From assembly GCF_003731765.1 (NCBI RefSeq), contig NZ_MOAL01000004.1, positions 868,001 to 932,000 of the forward strand: a DNA stretch of 64,000 nt, in the 5' to 3' direction. A model generated the notes under the pieces. It did no database searches. It saw only the letters and a list, made by a program, of their open reading frames with translations, and was not told the origin of the DNA. The DNA comes from Pseudomonas chlororaphis. GTDB lineage: Bacteria > Pseudomonadota > Gammaproteobacteria > Pseudomonadales > Pseudomonadaceae. Both the position numbers and the translations under genes were made by a program. Positions 62,652-64,000 of the stretch are shown in pieces (position 1 is the stretch's first letter; every line of letters begins with the position of its first letter).

Positions 62652-62834
62652 AAATTCTAGACGGGATGTGTCTGTTGTTCTGGTTTTGCGTGTTTCGTGG
62701 CGCTATCCGGTAGTTATTGGTGCAAAATAATTAACGTGCTGGTCAAAGTGTTCGCTATTGACTTCACTTTTCCTTTCGGATTGACTGCGCTCAAGCAACA
62801 GCTTTGAACATAATAATTAACACATAGGTGCATC

Positions 62835-64000
62835 ATGTCGGTCCCACTGCGTGCCGTTCAGCTCAACGAAGCCAACGCCTTTCTGAAGAAACACCCCGAG
62901 GTCCTGTATGTCGATCTGCTGATTGCAGACATGAACGGTGTGGTGCGCGGCAAGCGCATCGAACGCACCGCGCTGCATAAAGTGTATGAAAAAGGCATCA
63001 ACCTCCCGGCCTCGTTGTTCGCCCTGGACATCAATGGCTCCACCGTGGAAAGCACCGGCCTGGGCCTGGACATCGGCGACTCCGACCGCATCTGCTACCC
63101 GATCCCCGACACCCTGAGCATCGAGCCCTGGCAGAAGCGACCCACCGCGCAACTGCTGATGACCATGCACGAACTGGAAGGCCAGCCGTTTTTCGCCGAC
63201 CCGCGGGAAGTGCTGCGCCAGGTGGTGAGCAAGTTCGACGACCTGGGCCTGACCATCTGCGCCGCGTTCGAGCTGGAGTTCTACCTGATCGACCAGGACA
63301 ACGTGAACGGCCGCCCGCAGGCCCCGCGTTCGCCGATCTCCGGCAAGCGTCCGCACTCGACCCAGGTCTACCTGATCGATGACCTGGACGAGTACGTCGA
63401 CTGCCTGCAAGACATCCTCGAAGGCGCGAAAGAGCAGGGCATCCCTGCCGACGCCATCGTCAAGGAAAGTGCCCCGGCCCAGTTCGAAGTCAACCTGCAC
63501 CACGTCAGCGACCCGATCAAAGCCTGCGACTACGCGGTGCTGCTCAAGCGCCTGGTGAAAAACATCGCCTACGACCACGAGATGGACACCACCTTTATGG
63601 CTAAACCCTACCCGGGCCAGGCCGGCAACGGTTTGCACGTGCATATCTCGATTCTCGACAAGCAGGGCAACAATATCTTCGCCAGCGAAGACCCGGAGAC
63701 CAACGACGCCCTGCGTCATGCCATCGGCGGCGTGCTGGAAACCCTGCCGGCGCAGATGGCCTTCCTCTGCCCCAACGTCAACTCTTACCGTCGCTTTGGC
63801 GCGCAGTTCTATGTGCCGAACTCGCCGAGCTGGGGCATCGACAACCGCACCGTGGCCGTGCGCGTGCCCACCGGTTCGCCGGACGCGGTGCGCATCGAGC
63901 ACCGAGTGGCTGGCGCCGACGCCAACCCGTACCTGCTGATGGCTTCGGTCCTGGCCGGTGTGCACCACGGCTTGACCAACAAGATCGAGCCGGGCGCCCC
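62835..64000 (+). CDS. puuA: Glutamate-putrescine ligase, glutamine synthetase family (3' end outside window)
   Basis: The frame from ATG 62835 is open to the window edge, 388 codons of an expected 450 or so. It has the glutamine synthetase beta-grasp (LYVDLLIADMNGVVRGKRI) and catalytic domain: AAFELEFYLID supplies metal-binding Glu residues, ESAPAQFEVNLHH the next, GNGLHVHISILD the His, and NRTVAVRVP with RIEHRVAGADANPY the ATP and phosphate-binding Arg residues. The missing Tyr-adenylylation loop and the puuD neighbour mark it as a PuuA/SpuI-type ligase and not GlnA. It starts putrescine catabolism by gamma-glutamylation. The ribosome site is modest (AGGTG, 4 bp away). Confidence 0.93.
   Translation, partial: MSVPLRAVQLNEANAFLKKHPEVLYVDLLIADMNGVVRGKRIERTALHKVYEKGINLPASLFALDINGSTVESTGLGLDIGDSDRICYPIPDTLSIEPWQKRPTAQLLMTMHELEGQPFFADPREVLRQVVSKFDDLGLTICAAFELEFYLIDQDNVNGRPQAPRSPISGKRPHSTQVYLIDDLDEYVDCLQDILEGAKEQGIPADAIVKESAPAQFEVNLHHVSDPIKACDYAVLLKRLVKNIAYDHEMDTTFMAKPYPGQAGNGLHVHISILDKQGNNIFASEDPETNDALRHAIGGVLETLPAQMAFLCPNVNSYRRFGAQFYVPNSPSWGIDNRTVAVRVPTGSPDAVRIEHRVAGADANPYLLMASVLAGVHHGLTNKIEPGA

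Noticed and set aside
62633..62661. TTGACA-17-TCTAGA as a sigma-70 promoter for the glutamate-putrescine ligase
   Set aside because: The -10 matches at only 3 of 6 positions and would leave a leader of about 165 bp; the TTGACA is better explained as part of the inverted repeat.

Overview
The window is a chromosomal segment of a fluorescent-group Pseudomonas. The P. protegens / P. chlororaphis / P. fluorescens complex is my best guess. Support comes from the GC-rich wobble-biased coding, the GTAGGAGCTGGCTTGCC-type REP/REPIN elements typical of this group, and the neighbourhood of ethanolamine, polyamine, aromatic amino acid and regulator-dense metabolic genes. I see no rRNA, tRNA, CRISPR array, transposase or prophage. 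About 53 protein genes are supported. Names and functions come from reading the translations; no database search was run.

Layout. 1-4.2 kb: the 3' part of an RNA-repair operon (rtcB end, HEAT protein, unknown protein, RlaP-like nucleotidyltransferase, rtcA), then a membrane M50-type metallopeptidase. 5.5-11.2 kb: sucrose utilisation (outer-membrane porin, LacY-type permease, GH32 hydrolase, LacI repressor) with a visible promoter and a 12-bp palindromic operator. 11.3-17.5 kb: a DUF3144 protein, a second leuCD-like dehydratase pair, a DmlR-like LysR regulator, a 28-codon leader ORF, a 2-hydroxycarboxylate transporter and an AraC regulator. 18.0-23.8 kb: ethanolamine permease, eutB and eutC, followed by a chemoreceptor. 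23.8-24.75 kb: five tandem copies of a 179-bp REPIN-containing unit. 24.8-30.4 kb: AraC regulator / SBF transporter, lysA / lysR, chrA. 30.5-35.0 kb: thiolase and two-subunit 3-oxoacid CoA-transferase with a divergent LysR, then a sirtuin.

35.1-40.5 kb: an iron-regulated operon (PchR-like AraC regulator, TonB receptor, O-methyltransferase, RhtX/FptX-like permease) with a Fur box and two tandem 21-bp repeats. 40.5-47.6 kb: CHASE3-type chemoreceptor, LTA-synthase-like phosphoglycerol transferase, AbrB-family membrane protein / LysR pair, CBS-domain protein. 47.8-54.6 kb: SolA-like oxidase with a DUF2867 protein, PheC-like cyclohexadienyl dehydratase, AroP permease, Lrp/AsnC regulator, YitT protein and TyrB aminotransferase, which together look like an aromatic amino acid neighbourhood. 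54.6-57.2 kb: LysR and a divergent DHA2 efflux pump. 57.3-64 kb: putrescine ABC transporter (order G-H-I-F), PuuD hydrolase, and a divergent glutamate-putrescine ligase cut by the window end.

Most of the window is ordinary accessory metabolism organised as regulator/target pairs. The least explained parts are the two uncharacterised proteins inside the RNA-repair operon, the methyltransferase coupled to siderophore-type import, the leuCD/DmlR/2HCT locus with its leader ORF, and the tandem REPIN array.
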